A stretch of DNA of 64,000 bases from Pseudemcibacter sp038106445 (GCA_038106445.1 JAYODU010000010.1:4798-68797); one strand, 5' to 3'; shown: positions 7,639 to 16,681, counted from the first letter of the stretch. Notes: generated by a model not told the origin, from the letters alone. A program made the numbers and translations.

Positions 7639-9186
7639 GTGAAAAATATTGTCAAAATCTTATGCATTTTTGCGTCGTTCTTACTTCTTGCATGTTCTGA
7701 ACAGCGGGAAAGCCCAAGTGCAGCACAAAAGCCTAATATCATACTGTTTTATGTGGATGATCTGGGATATGGTGATATTGGCATTAATGGTGCCACGGCG
7801 GTTCAAACCCCGAATATTGATAAGCTTGCCGCTGAAGGCATAAATTTTTCCGATGCCCATAGTACGGCCGCGACCTGTACACCATCACGATATGCCTTGC
7901 TTACCGGTGAGCATGGTTTTCGGATCGAAAGCGATATTTTGGAAGGGGATGCCCCGGCACTTATCAAACCGGGCCGCCCAACGCTTCCATCTATGCTTAA
8001 AAAGGCGGGGTATAAAACTGCCGTTGTCGGTAAATGGCATTTAGGGCTTGGTGACGGAAACGTTGACTGGAATAAACCAATTAAACCAGGGCCGCTTGAA
8101 ATTGGTTTTGATTATAGTTTTCTAATTCCTGTAACGGGAGATCGGGTGCCGACAGTATATGTTGAAAATCATCGGGTGGTTGGACTTGACCCCAATGACC
8201 CGATAACGGTCAGCTATGAAGGCAAAGTAGGTGATCGTCCACTGGGCAGTGAACGGCCCGATCTTGTGCGTTATGCGGCTGACCCCCAGCATAACGATAC
8301 GATAGTTAATGGTGTTGCAAGAATAGGATCAATTGCGGGCGGTGAAAATGCTTTATGGGTGGACGAAGAAACCCCCGGTATTTTAAATAATAAAGCGATG
8401 AATTTTATTCATGACAGCAAAGACGGTCCCTTTTTCCTGTTTTACTCCTTTCATGATATTCATGTTCCCAGGCTGCCTCATGATGATTTTGCCGGTTTAA
8501 GCGGGATGGGACCAAGGGGTGATACCATCGCGCAGGTTGACGCTGTTGTCGGGTATATTTTGAATGAGCTTGATCAGCTTGGCCTTTCTGAAAATACGCT
8601 GGTCCTTTTTACCAGTGATAATGGCCCTGTGCTTGATGATGGATATGCTGACGGGGCTGTTGAAAAATTAGGAAGCCATCATCCTGGTGGAATTTACAGC
8701 GGTGGAAAATACAGCGCCTATGAAGCGGGCACGCGGGTTCCAACCATAATCAGATGGCCGGGCCACATAAATAGTGACAGCAGTAATGCGCTTATATCGC
8801 AGATCGATCTTTATGCCTCACTCGCGGCGTTGCTCGGTATTGATCTTGATGAGAATGAGGCGATCGATAGTCTTGATCAAAGGGAAGCCTATTTTGGTCG
8901 GGATAAAGTTGGGCGAAAATTTATGATCGAAGAATCCGTCATCGGTATTTCATTACGTATGGGCCAGTGGAAATATATTGAACCGATGCGAGAAGAAAAA
9001 ATAACAAGAGCAGCATGGGTTGCTGATGATAAAGATATTGAAGGCGGGTTTATGCAGGAACCACAACTCTATAATCTTGAAGCGGATCCTTCAGAACAAA
9101 ATAATCTTGCTACGGATCATCCGGATATCCTTTCTCAAATGAGTGAGAAATTAAACCAGCTACGCCAAAAAGGCTTTCGGCAGTAA
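7639..9186 (+). CDS. Secreted lipoprotein sulfatase (arylsulfatase family, Cys type)
   Basis: A 515-residue sulfatase translated from GTG at 7639 behind AGGAAG. A lipoprotein signal ends in the lipobox LLAC (Cys19), placing the enzyme on a membrane. The metal-binding start NIILFYVDDLGYGD, the formylglycine motif CTPSR (Cys79-Arg83), GKWHLG and FTSDNGP are all present, so it should be active after Cys-to-formylglycine conversion. No maturase gene is in the window. It shares the plus strand with the island genes but is followed by sulfate activation genes. The natural ester (sulfated sugar or aryl sulfate) is unknown. Confidence 0.93.
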   Translation: MKNIVKILCIFASFLLLACSEQRESPSAAQKPNIILFYVDDLGYGDIGINGATAVQTPNIDKLAAEGINFSDAHSTAATCTPSRYALLTGEHGFRIESDILEGDAPALIKPGRPTLPSMLKKAGYKTAVVGKWHLGLGDGNVDWNKPIKPGPLEIGFDYSFLIPVTGDRVPTVYVENHRVVGLDPNDPITVSYEGKVGDRPLGSERPDLVRYAADPQHNDTIVNGVARIGSIAGGENALWVDEETPGILNNKAMNFIHDSKDGPFFLFYSFHDIHVPRLPHDDFAGLSGMGPRGDTIAQVDAVVGYILNELDQLGLSENTLVLFTSDNGPVLDDGYADGAVEKLGSHHPGGIYSGGKYSAYEAGTRVPTIIRWPGHINSDSSNALISQIDLYASLAALLGIDLDENEAIDSLDQREAYFGRDKVGRKFMIEESVIGISLRMGQWKYIEPMREEKITRAAWVADDKDIEGGFMQEPQLYNLEADPSEQNNLATDHPDILSQMSEKLNQLRQKGFRQ

Positions 9187-9250
9187 GCGTAAATTTTACA
9201 TGATCTTCCAATGTTGCTATTATTTCCATGACTAATAGAGGGAGGACGGC

Positions 9251-9421
9251 ATGACTGACGCAACACGGGAACAATATCTTAAACTTGCACTTAAACTATT
9301 TGGTTTTATTTTTCTTCTGGTTTATCCGCTTGGGATGGTTTGGCCTGCGGGCTGGGTCTGGCATGGCGGTGGCGGTGAATATTATTTACAAATGATTTAC
9401 GAATTCTGCAAAGAGCTTTAG
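9251..9421 (+). CDS. Small membrane protein, possibly C-terminally truncated
   Basis: A 56-residue ORF with a strong GGAGG ribosome-binding site six bases before its ATG. It reads MTDATREQYLKLALKLFGF, then one hydrophobic segment (IFLLVYPLGMVW) and a Trp/Gly-rich turn (PAGWVWHGGGGEYY). The pattern resembles the N-terminal half of a longer small membrane family with a second and third helix (DUF6632-like, from memory and uncertain). Here the chain stops shortly after the GEYYLQMIY region. It ends 10 bases before cysD. It may be a natural short form or a remnant. Confidence 0.55.
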   Translation: MTDATREQYLKLALKLFGFIFLLVYPLGMVWPAGWVWHGGGGEYYLQMIYEFCKEL

Positions 9422-9431
9422 GTGCGCATAA

Positions 9432-10337
9432 ATGAAAACTAAACTCACACATCTTCAACACCTTGAATATGAATCGATACATATCATCCGCGAAGTGGCT
9501 GCGACATGCCCAAACCCTGTGATGCTTTATTCCATTGGTAAAGACAGCAGTGTGATGATGCATTTGGCGATGAAGGCGTTTTATCCATCAAAACTACCCT
9601 TTCCGGTCATGCATGTGGATACGACGTGGAAATTTCGCGAAATGATCGAGTTCCGCGACCGTTTTTCAAAAGAAAACAATCTTGATCTGATCGTTCATAT
9701 CAATCAGGAGGGTGTTGATCAGGGCATTGGACCTTTCAGCCATGGTTCGGCGGTTCATACGGATATTATGAAAACGCAAGGTTTAAAACAGGCTTTGGAT
9801 AAATATGGTTTTGATGCCGCCTTTGGTGGCGCGCGTCGTGACGAGGAAAAATCCCGTGCCAAGGAAAGAATTTTTTCTTTCCGGTTAGATCATCATCGGT
9901 GGGACCCGAAGAACCAGCGTCCGGAACTTTGGAATATATATAACAGCCGCATTCATAAAGGCGAAAGTATCCGTGTTTTTCCGCTTTCCAACTGGACCGA
10001 GCTTGATATCTGGCAATATATCCATCTGGAAAATATCCCTATTGTTCCCCTTTATTTTGCCAAGGAACGCCCCGTTGTTGAACGTGATGGCATGTTGGTG
10101 ATGGTTGATGATGGCAGAATGCCGCTTAAGGACGGTGAAGTGCCATCAATGAAAAAAGTCCGGTTCAGAACACTGGGGTGTTATCCCCTTACCGGTGCCG
10201 TTCAGTCAGAGGCAAGTACCCTGACGGACATTATTCAGGAAATGCTGCTTACTAAAACATCGGAGCGTGAAGGCCGCGCGATTGACAAGGACAGTAACGC
10301 ATCGATGGAGCAAAAAAAACAGGAGGGCTATTTCTGA
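9432..10337 (+). CDS. cysD: Sulfate adenylyltransferase subunit 2
   Basis: A 301-residue PP-loop ATP pyrophosphatase subunit that makes adenosine 5'-phosphosulfate from ATP and sulfate. The PP motif SIGKDSS is at residues 34-40, followed by FPVMHVDTTWKF, FGGARRDEEKSRAKER and the C-terminal LGCYPLTGA, all typical of CysD. Length matches the family. The stop TGA overlaps the ATG of cysNC by one base, so the two subunits are translationally coupled. The gene follows a sulfatase, which suggests use of released sulfate. No cysH or cysIJ is in the window, so the end use (assimilation or sulfation) is open. Confidence 0.97.
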   Translation: MKTKLTHLQHLEYESIHIIREVAATCPNPVMLYSIGKDSSVMMHLAMKAFYPSKLPFPVMHVDTTWKFREMIEFRDRFSKENNLDLIVHINQEGVDQGIGPFSHGSAVHTDIMKTQGLKQALDKYGFDAAFGGARRDEEKSRAKERIFSFRLDHHRWDPKNQRPELWNIYNSRIHKGESIRVFPLSNWTELDIWQYIHLENIPIVPLYFAKERPVVERDGMLVMVDDGRMPLKDGEVPSMKKVRFRTLGCYPLTGAVQSEASTLTDIIQEMLLTKTSEREGRAIDKDSNASMEQKKQEGYF

Positions 10338-12250
10338 TGATGGATAAGTCCTATGAAATTATGCAATCTGATAAAATTGCTTCTGACATTGAAGGGTATT
10401 TGAAAGATCAAGAGCATAAAAGCTTTCTCCGCTTTATAACATGCGGAAGTGTTGATGACGGTAAATCGACACTGATTGGGCGGCTTTTATACGATTCAAA
10501 ACTGATCTTTGAAGATCAGCTTGAAAGCCTTGAAAGAGACAGCAAAAAAATGGGAACGCAAGGAGGCGACATTGATTTTGCGCTTCTTGTGGATGGTTTG
10601 GCGGCAGAACGTGAACAGGGTATTACTATTGATGTAGCTTACCGCTTTTTTACGACGGATAAGAGGAAATTCATAGTTGCCGATACGCCCGGGCATGAGC
10701 AGTATACTAGAAACATGGCGACTGGTGCGTCGACAGCGGACTTAGCGGTCATCCTTATTGATGCCAGAAAGGGCATTCTTACCCAAACAAGAAGGCATAG
10801 TTTTATCACAAGTCTTTTGGGTGTTAAGCATGTTGTTGTTGCTGTTAACAAAATGGACCTCGCCGGGTATAGCAAAGAAACATTTGAAACCATAGAGCGT
10901 GATTACAGGATGTTTGCGGATGATCTGGGTTTTAGTTCCATTCAAGCAATTCCTGTTTCAGCATTAAAAGGTGATAATATTACCGAAAGTGGTAATAATA
11001 TGGGTTGGTATAAAGGCCCGACATTACTGGAATATCTCGAAGAAATAGATATTTCTAAAAATGAAGAGAACGCCCCTTTTAGAATGTCGGTACAGTGGGT
11101 CAACAGGCCTGACCTGGATTTCAGGGGTTTTTCAGGCACTATTATTTCCGGTGAAATAAAGCCGGGTGATGAAATTGTTGCCCTTCCCGGTGCGCAAACA
11201 AGCAGGATAAAATCCATTGTCACGTATGATGGGGAGCTTGAAACAGCATGTAAGGATCAGGCCGTGACCCTGACCCTTGAGGACGAGATTGATATATCGC
11301 GCGGGGATTTGGTATCTGATAAAAATAACAGACCTGAAGTTACTGATCAATTTCAGGCGCATGTTATCTGGATGCATGATGAACCCATGCTGCCCGGACG
11401 TCCATATCTGATCAAACTGACCAATAGAACCATTTCCGGGGAAATTACGGAGTTAAAGTACAAGATTGATGTAAATTCATTTGATCGCGAAGCGGGCAAG
11501 ACATTAAAACTTAATGAAGTCGGTGTTTGTAACATAAGCCTGGATGACAGGGTTGTTTATGAAGCCTATAAGAATGTGCCTGCGTTGGGTTCATTTATTG
11601 TGATTGACAAATTGACCAACGCAACACTGGCGGCGGGAATGATTGATTTTGGATTACGTCGGGCAACAAATGTACACTGGCAGGCTGTTGATGTAGATAA
11701 ATTAACCAGAGCTCAGCAAAAAAGGCAAAAACCACTTGTGCTCTGGTTCACAGGGCTTAGTGCATCAGGCAAATCCACAATTGCTAATCTGGTGGAAAAA
11801 AAGCTATTGGCCATTGGGAAACACACCTATCTTCTTGACGGTGATAATGTACGTCACGGTCTTAACAGGGATCTTGGTTTTGTTGATGCTGACAGGGTGG
11901 AAAACATTCGCCGTGTGGGTGAAGTAGCCAAACTGATGGTTGATGCGGGTCTTATCGTGCTTACGGCGTTTATTTCTCCGTTTCGTTCGGAGAGAATAAT
12001 GGTCCGCGATATGCTTGAAGAACAAGAATTTATGGAAGTTTTTGTCGATACACCGCTGGAAATCTGTGAGCGGCGCGATCCAAAGGGTCTTTATAAAAAG
12101 GCAAGAAGCGGAGAGATTAAGAATTTTACCGGCTTTGACAGTCCATATGAAGCACCGGAAAATGCGGAAATTCATCTTCGGACAGCCAATATTTCAGCAG
12201 AGGAAGCGGCAGATCAGGTGATAAAAGCGATTGAAGAAAACTATCTTTAA
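10337..12250 (+). CDS. cysNC: Bifunctional sulfate adenylyltransferase subunit 1 / adenylylsulfate kinase
   Basis: A 637-residue fusion. Residues of about 30-440 are the CysN GTPase (GSVDDGKST at 38-46, DTPGHEQYTRNMATGAS, NKMDL) that drives APS synthesis. From about residue 465 on is the CysC kinase (WFTGLSASGKSTIANL, LLDGDNVRHGLN), which phosphorylates APS to PAPS. Together with CysD it forms the complete PAPS-producing complex. The NodQ-type fusion is common in alphaproteobacteria. The stop codon abuts the rfbC stop on the opposite strand with no spacer, so the two operons converge without a visible terminator. Confidence 0.97.
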   Translation: MMDKSYEIMQSDKIASDIEGYLKDQEHKSFLRFITCGSVDDGKSTLIGRLLYDSKLIFEDQLESLERDSKKMGTQGGDIDFALLVDGLAAEREQGITIDVAYRFFTTDKRKFIVADTPGHEQYTRNMATGASTADLAVILIDARKGILTQTRRHSFITSLLGVKHVVVAVNKMDLAGYSKETFETIERDYRMFADDLGFSSIQAIPVSALKGDNITESGNNMGWYKGPTLLEYLEEIDISKNEENAPFRMSVQWVNRPDLDFRGFSGTIISGEIKPGDEIVALPGAQTSRIKSIVTYDGELETACKDQAVTLTLEDEIDISRGDLVSDKNNRPEVTDQFQAHVIWMHDEPMLPGRPYLIKLTNRTISGEITELKYKIDVNSFDREAGKTLKLNEVGVCNISLDDRVVYEAYKNVPALGSFIVIDKLTNATLAAGMIDFGLRRATNVHWQAVDVDKLTRAQQKRQKPLVLWFTGLSASGKSTIANLVEKKLLAIGKHTYLLDGDNVRHGLNRDLGFVDADRVENIRRVGEVAKLMVDAGLIVLTAFISPFRSERIMVRDMLEEQEFMEVFVDTPLEICERRDPKGLYKKARSGEIKNFTGFDSPYEAPENAEIHLRTANISAEEAADQVIKAIEENYL

Positions 12251-12793
12251 TCAATCAGGCTCCGAAAGTGAATGGAGAGTGCTTCCCAACCTGTCTTTTT
12301 CGGAAAGTGTCGGTTCATCAATGGGCCAGCTGATATTCAGGTCGGGGTCATTCCAGATAATGCAGCCTTCATCTTTTGGATCGTAATAATCGGTACATTT
12401 ATATTCAAGGTCGGCGCTTTTTGAAAGGGTGACAAAGCCATGGGCAAGTCCGGGTGCAATCCATAATTGCTTCTTATTTTCTTCAGATAATCTGACTGCT
12501 GTCCATTTTCCAAAAGTGGGCGAATTTTTCCTGATATCAACGGCGACATCAAAAACTTCACCGCGAACGACCCTCACCAGTTTTCCTTGTGATTTTGTTT
12601 TTTGAAAATGAAGACCCCTCAGGACCCCCTTTGAAGACCGGGAATGATTATCCTGAACAAATTTGAAGTTAATACCCGCCTGCTCGCGATAACGTTCTGC
12701 CTGAAAGGTTTCCATAAAAAACCCCCGATGATCGCCGTAGACTTCCGGCTCAATGATCAAGACATCCTCAATTTCGGTTTTTATAACCTTCAT
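12251..12793 (-). CDS. rfbC: dTDP-4-dehydrorhamnose 3,5-epimerase
   Basis: A 180-residue cupin epimerase of the dTDP-L-rhamnose pathway. The sequence shows EPEVYGDHRGFFMETF, GVLRGLHFQ with the catalytic-type His, GEVFDVAVDIR and PGLAHGF. Length is normal for RfbC/RmlC. It is the last gene of the minus-strand rfbB-rfbA-rfbC unit and its start shares a base with the rfbA stop. The partner reductase RfbD is absent here, so either it is encoded elsewhere or the epimerised sugar enters another route. Confidence 0.95.
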   Translation of the reverse strand: MKVIKTEIEDVLIIEPEVYGDHRGFFMETFQAERYREQAGINFKFVQDNHSRSSKGVLRGLHFQKTKSQGKLVRVVRGEVFDVAVDIRKNSPTFGKWTAVRLSEENKKQLWIAPGLAHGFVTLSKSADLEYKCTDYYDPKDEGCIIWNDPDLNISWPIDEPTLSEKDRLGSTLHSLSEPD

Positions 12794-13677
12794 TAACGAT
12801 ATCCTTCCGCGATCAGTTTTAGATATTGGCCGTACCCGGTATTTTTTAGTTCATTTGCCCGCGCATTTAACTGCTCAGTATCAAGCCAGCCTTTATAATA
12901 GGCGATTTCTTCCAGACAAGCGAGTTTGAATCCCTGACGTTTCTCAACGGTTTGTACAAAATGACCAGCTTCCATAAGGCTGTCATGTGTTCCTGTATCA
13001 AGCCAGGCAAAACCACGGCCAAGCAATGTAACTGATAAGTCGCCGCGCTTAAGATATGTGGAATTCACATCCGTGATTTCGAGCTCACCCCGTGCAGATG
13101 GTTTGATATTTTTGGCGATATCAATAACATTGTTATCATAAAAATATAATCCTGTAACAGCGTAGCTGGATTTCGGGTTTTTCGGTTTTTCTTCTAAACT
13201 TAAAGCATTTCCATTGGCATCAAACTCAACTACACCAAATCTTTCAGGATCGGACACATGATATCCGAAAACGGTGGCGCCGGATTGTTTGGTTGCAGCA
13301 CGTTCAAGTTTGTTCGAGAAATGCTCTCCGAAGAAAATATTATCCCCCAGAACCAGACAGACATTATCATTTCCGATAAAATCCTCGCCAATCAGAAAGG
13401 CCTGCGCAAGCCCGTCCGGGGATGGCTGAACCGCATAGGAAAATGAAACACCGAACTGTTCACCATTTCCAAGAAGTCGTTTATATCCATCAATATCCAC
13501 TGGTGTGGAAATAATCAGAATTTCATTTATGCCGGATAGCATTAGCACCGAAATCGGGTAATAGATCATGGGTTTGTCGTATATCGGAAGAAGCTGTTTT
13601 GATACGCCACGGGTTATAGGATGTAGCCGTGATCCAGAACCACCGGCCAGTACAATGCCTTTATACTTTTTTGCCAT
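12793..13677 (-). CDS. rfbA: Glucose-1-phosphate thymidylyltransferase
   Basis: A 294-residue nucleotidyltransferase that makes dTDP-glucose from dTTP and glucose 1-phosphate. The N-terminal signature GIVLAGGSGSRLHPIT is followed by KQLLPIYDKPMIYYP, VLGDNIFFG and LSLEEKPKNPKS. It also has the WLDTGTHDSLMEA motif. Length and layout match RfbA/RmlA, which is normally feedback inhibited by dTDP-rhamnose. It lies 15 bases downstream of rfbB on the same strand and overlaps rfbC by one base. Confidence 0.96.
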   Translation of the reverse strand: MAKKYKGIVLAGGSGSRLHPITRGVSKQLLPIYDKPMIYYPISVLMLSGINEILIISTPVDIDGYKRLLGNGEQFGVSFSYAVQPSPDGLAQAFLIGEDFIGNDNVCLVLGDNIFFGEHFSNKLERAATKQSGATVFGYHVSDPERFGVVEFDANGNALSLEEKPKNPKSSYAVTGLYFYDNNVIDIAKNIKPSARGELEITDVNSTYLKRGDLSVTLLGRGFAWLDTGTHDSLMEAGHFVQTVEKRQGFKLACLEEIAYYKGWLDTEQLNARANELKNTGYGQYLKLIAEGYR

Positions 13678-13692
13678 TTCCTGTCCCCTTCC

Positions 13693-14748
13693 TTATCCCA
13701 ATCGTTCCAATTTGTAATCACCACTTAAAACACGCTGCCACCAGACGCGATTTTCAAGATACCATAATACCGTTTTTCGCATTCCTGTTTCGAATGTTTC
13801 TTCCGGTACCCATCCAAGATCATTTTTAATTTTCCCTACGTCTATCGCATAGCGTACGTCGTGACCGGGATGATCTTTAACAAATTCGATCAGGTCACTG
13901 TAATTTTTAACAGATGCCGGCTTTTCAGGGGTCAGTTCTTCAAGCAAACCACAAATTGTGTGAACAACACTAAGATTGGTTTTTTCATTATGCCCGCCAA
14001 TATTATAGGTTTCCCCTGTCTTTCCATCCAATGCAACTTTACAAAGTGCACGGGCATGATCATCAACATAAAGCCAGTCTCTGATTTGTTGTCCGTCCCC
14101 ATAAACAGGCAAAGGTTTTCCGGAAAGCGCATTTAAAATCATATGTGGGATTAGTTTTTCAGGAAACTGGTATGCGCCGTAATTATTGGAACAATTTGTT
14201 ATGATGGTTGGTAGTCCGAAAGTCCGTTGCCAGGCACGTACCAAATGATCGGAGCTGGCCTTTGATGCAGAGTAAGGTGAACTGGGATCATATGAGGTTG
14301 TTTCCAGAAACAGATCATCGCTTCCGCCAAGGTCGCCATATACTTCATCGGTTGAAACATGATGAAATCGGAATGTTGATTTACTGCTATCTTCAAGAGT
14401 GTCCCAATAATGACGGGCCACTTCCAAAAGACAGTAAGTGCCGACAATATTAGTTTGAATAAAGTCGCCGGGACCGTCAATTGAGCGATCGACAAGTGAT
14501 CCTGCTGCGAGATGCATGATGATGTCAGGGGCAAAATCTTCGATCACTTTTCGCAGGGAATTTTTATCGCAAATGTCAGTCTGCGAAAATGAGTAGCGGA
14601 TTGAAGTGGCAACATCGGCTAGCGAATCCAGATTTCCGGCGTATGTGAGTTTATCGATGTTTAGTACCGAATGCGCTGTATTTTTAATTAGGTGCCGAAT
14701 GACGGTACTACCTATAAAACCGGCGCCACCGGTGATAGCAAATTTCAT
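13693..14748 (-). CDS. rfbB: dTDP-glucose 4,6-dehydratase
   Basis: A 351-residue extended SDR that converts dTDP-glucose to the 4-keto-6-deoxy sugar. It shows the NAD-binding GGAGFIGSTVIRHL, HLAAGSLVDRSI, the HVSTDEVYGDL region with the catalytic Thr-Asp-Glu, the Tyr/Lys pair in YSASKASSDH, and YGDGQQIRDWLYVDDHA. It is the promoter-proximal gene of the rfbBAC unit, and the 405-base AT-rich spacer to its right probably holds its promoter. The product supplies cell-surface polysaccharide, together perhaps with the sugar transferase at 26039. Confidence 0.96.
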   Translation of the reverse strand: MKFAITGGAGFIGSTVIRHLIKNTAHSVLNIDKLTYAGNLDSLADVATSIRYSFSQTDICDKNSLRKVIEDFAPDIIMHLAAGSLVDRSIDGPGDFIQTNIVGTYCLLEVARHYWDTLEDSSKSTFRFHHVSTDEVYGDLGGSDDLFLETTSYDPSSPYSASKASSDHLVRAWQRTFGLPTIITNCSNNYGAYQFPEKLIPHMILNALSGKPLPVYGDGQQIRDWLYVDDHARALCKVALDGKTGETYNIGGHNEKTNLSVVHTICGLLEELTPEKPASVKNYSDLIEFVKDHPGHDVRYAIDVGKIKNDLGWVPEETFETGMRKTVLWYLENRVWWQRVLSGDYKLERLG

Positions 14749-15153
14749 TTTGCGTCCTCATTTTGTTATTGATTGGATATACTTAGATATAGATGTGAAC
14801 AAACTCTTTCTATTTCTAAAATTGTATTTTTATTGTTCACTTAAGCCAAATTACATAAATGATGCTATCTTTTTGACATTCTAATTAAAATAAGGTTACA
14901 CTATAACGGCTTAGTGGGAAAAAAGCACAAAATGTTGTTTAGTTGATAATTTGAATAATAATATATTAATATTATACAAATTTGAAGAAAAATGTTTCAT
15001 GATAATAATTATTTTAGAATAAAATTCTAAAAAATTCTCAATTTCAATGAAAATTTAGAATAAATATATCTTGACTAATATGAATATTTGACCATCTGCA
15101 ACTGGTGGGGTTCAGGCTTTATATTAAGCGCTGCTTTATGAAGGAAATAAATT
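14749..15153. other. AT-rich intergenic region between rfbB and the symporter gene
   Basis: This 405-base divergent spacer has no credible gene on either strand. It is very AT-rich and should hold the promoters of both flanking genes. Two TTGAC-type hexamers (15071 and 15088) are present, but I could not pair either with a convincing -10. The only clear structure is the inverted repeat at 15012-15032. Confidence 0.6.
15012..15032. repeat. Inverted repeat in the rfbB/symporter spacer
   Basis: A perfect 9-bp inverted repeat, TTTTAGAAT and ATTCTAAAA, is separated by AAA. A further TTTAGAATAAA copy lies about 35 bases to the right. It could be an operator, but in such AT-rich DNA chance is a real alternative. 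Confidence 0.35.
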
Positions 15154-16521
15154 ATGTCGATAGAAGTAATTTTAAATTTAGTAGTTTTCGTAGGAATATT
15201 ATTTTTGCTCTGGAAATTCAGCCAGGGTGATATGAAATTATCACGAAAAGTAATTATGGGTTTATTTGCCGGGGTGGCATTCGGTTTTGCCCTGCAATTA
15301 TTATATGGTGGCAGCGGAACAATCAGAGCCACGCTTGAATGGACCAATGTGGTCGCGAATGGCTATATCAGCTTATTATATATGGTGATTATGCCGCTTA
15401 TTGTGATTTCGATGATTGCGGCCGTGACCCGTATTGATCAGGTTGCCTCACTTGGCAAGATTGGTGGATCCGTGGTCGGTGTGCTTGTCTTTACGACCAT
15501 GATTTCAGCGGTTGTAGCCATTGTAATTACCGGGGTTTTTGACCTTTCAGCAGAAGGACTCATTAGTGGGGACCGTGAAGCTGCAAGGCTTGCATCCATT
15601 GAAGGCAGACAGGGTAGCGTCGCCGCTAATAGTGTTCCTTCGATGCTTGTATCCTTTATACCAAGAAATGTGTTTTCAAGTTTGGCCGGTGCAGCGGGCC
15701 CGATGTCTATAATTTCTGTCGTGGTCTTTTCAATCCTGTTTGGTGTTGCAGCACTGAAAGCAACAAACGAACATCCTGAACACAAAGAAGCGTTCTCAAA
15801 AGGCGTTGATGTTATTCAGGCTGTTATAATGAAGCTGGTTCAAATGATTATGGCGTTTACACCATACGGTGTGATGGCATTGATGGTCAGGGTGGTTGCG
15901 AGTTCAAATCTTGCGGATATTCTTAATCTTGCAAAATTTATCATCGCATCTTATGTGGCGATTGGCATCATGTTTGTTGTGCACGGGCTTCTTTTAAGTC
16001 TTGTTGGCTTTAATCCGAAGAAGTTTTTCAGCGGTGTTTATGATGTGCTGGTATTTGCCTTTACGTCCAGAAGTTCCGCAGCCTGTATTCCGCTTAACGT
16101 TCAGGCGCAGACAACCAGACTGGGTGTGCCAAAAGCGATTGCCAATATAGCAGCAACGTTCGGCGCTACAATTGGCCAAAACGGATGTGCGGGCATTTAC
16201 CCGACCATGCTGGCTCTGATGGTTGCACCTACAGTTGGTGTTGAGGTTGATCTTGCCTTCATGGCAATGCTTGTGGGGATCGTCACGATAAGTTCATTTG
16301 GCGTTGCAGGCATCGGTGGTGGTGCGACATTTTCGGCGATGATTGTGTTGCCGGCAATGGGTCTACCGATTGAAATTGTGGCTCTGCTGATTTCAATTGA
16401 ACCGCTTATTGACATGGCGCGCACAGCACTTAACGTGAACGGTGCGATGACAGCGGGTGTAATTACCAGCCGATTTGTGAAAGTTGCCGACACAGACGCG
16501 GCAGAACAGCCCGCTGAGTAA
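15154..16521 (+). CDS. Dicarboxylate/amino acid:cation symporter, TcyP (cystine)-like
   Basis: A 455-residue inner-membrane transporter of the DAACS family. An N-terminal helix (ILNLVVFVGILFLLWKF) is followed by a second at about residue 33. Then come YMVIMPLIVISMIAAVTRI, the re-entrant serine motif TSRSSAACIPLNVQAQ, and the substrate and cation motif ATFGATIGQNGCAGIYP. The long N-terminus and the serine-rich hairpin resemble YdjN/TcyP cystine carriers more than GltP. It stands alone with its own terminator. Cystine uptake would fit the sulfur genes nearby, but that link is inferred. Confidence 0.88.
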   Translation: MSIEVILNLVVFVGILFLLWKFSQGDMKLSRKVIMGLFAGVAFGFALQLLYGGSGTIRATLEWTNVVANGYISLLYMVIMPLIVISMIAAVTRIDQVASLGKIGGSVVGVLVFTTMISAVVAIVITGVFDLSAEGLISGDREAARLASIEGRQGSVAANSVPSMLVSFIPRNVFSSLAGAAGPMSIISVVVFSILFGVAALKATNEHPEHKEAFSKGVDVIQAVIMKLVQMIMAFTPYGVMALMVRVVASSNLADILNLAKFIIASYVAIGIMFVVHGLLLSLVGFNPKKFFSGVYDVLVFAFTSRSSAACIPLNVQAQTTRLGVPKAIANIAATFGATIGQNGCAGIYPTMLALMVAPTVGVEVDLAFMAMLVGIVTISSFGVAGIGGGATFSAMIVLPAMGLPIEIVALLISIEPLIDMARTALNVNGAMTAGVITSRFVKVADTDAAEQPAE

Positions 16522-16542
16522 TTCTGATCAAATAATAAGGGG

Positions 16543-16574
16543 ACGGCGTGAGCAAATGATCACGCCGTTTTTTT
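16543..16574 (+). terminator. Rho-independent terminator of the symporter gene
   Basis: A 9-bp perfect stem, ACGGCGTGA (16543-16551) and TCACGCCGT (16560-16568), with an 8-base loop, runs into an eight-T tract (16568-16574 plus the stem T). It starts 21 bases after the symporter stop. Confidence 0.92.
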
Positions 16575-16681
16575 GTCGAAATGCAATCATTATTAAATAA
16601 CATAAGAAACTGCAGAATTTGTGAAGCACATTTACCACTTGGACCGCGTCCGGTGGATGTAAAATTTGGAAGGATTTAAAA

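Noticed and set aside
6924..7742. Long 272-residue minus-strand frame opposite the SDR gene
   Set aside because: The plus-strand SDR has family motifs and a ribosome-binding site, while the antisense frame has low-complexity Ser/Pro/Arg sequence typical of a shadow.
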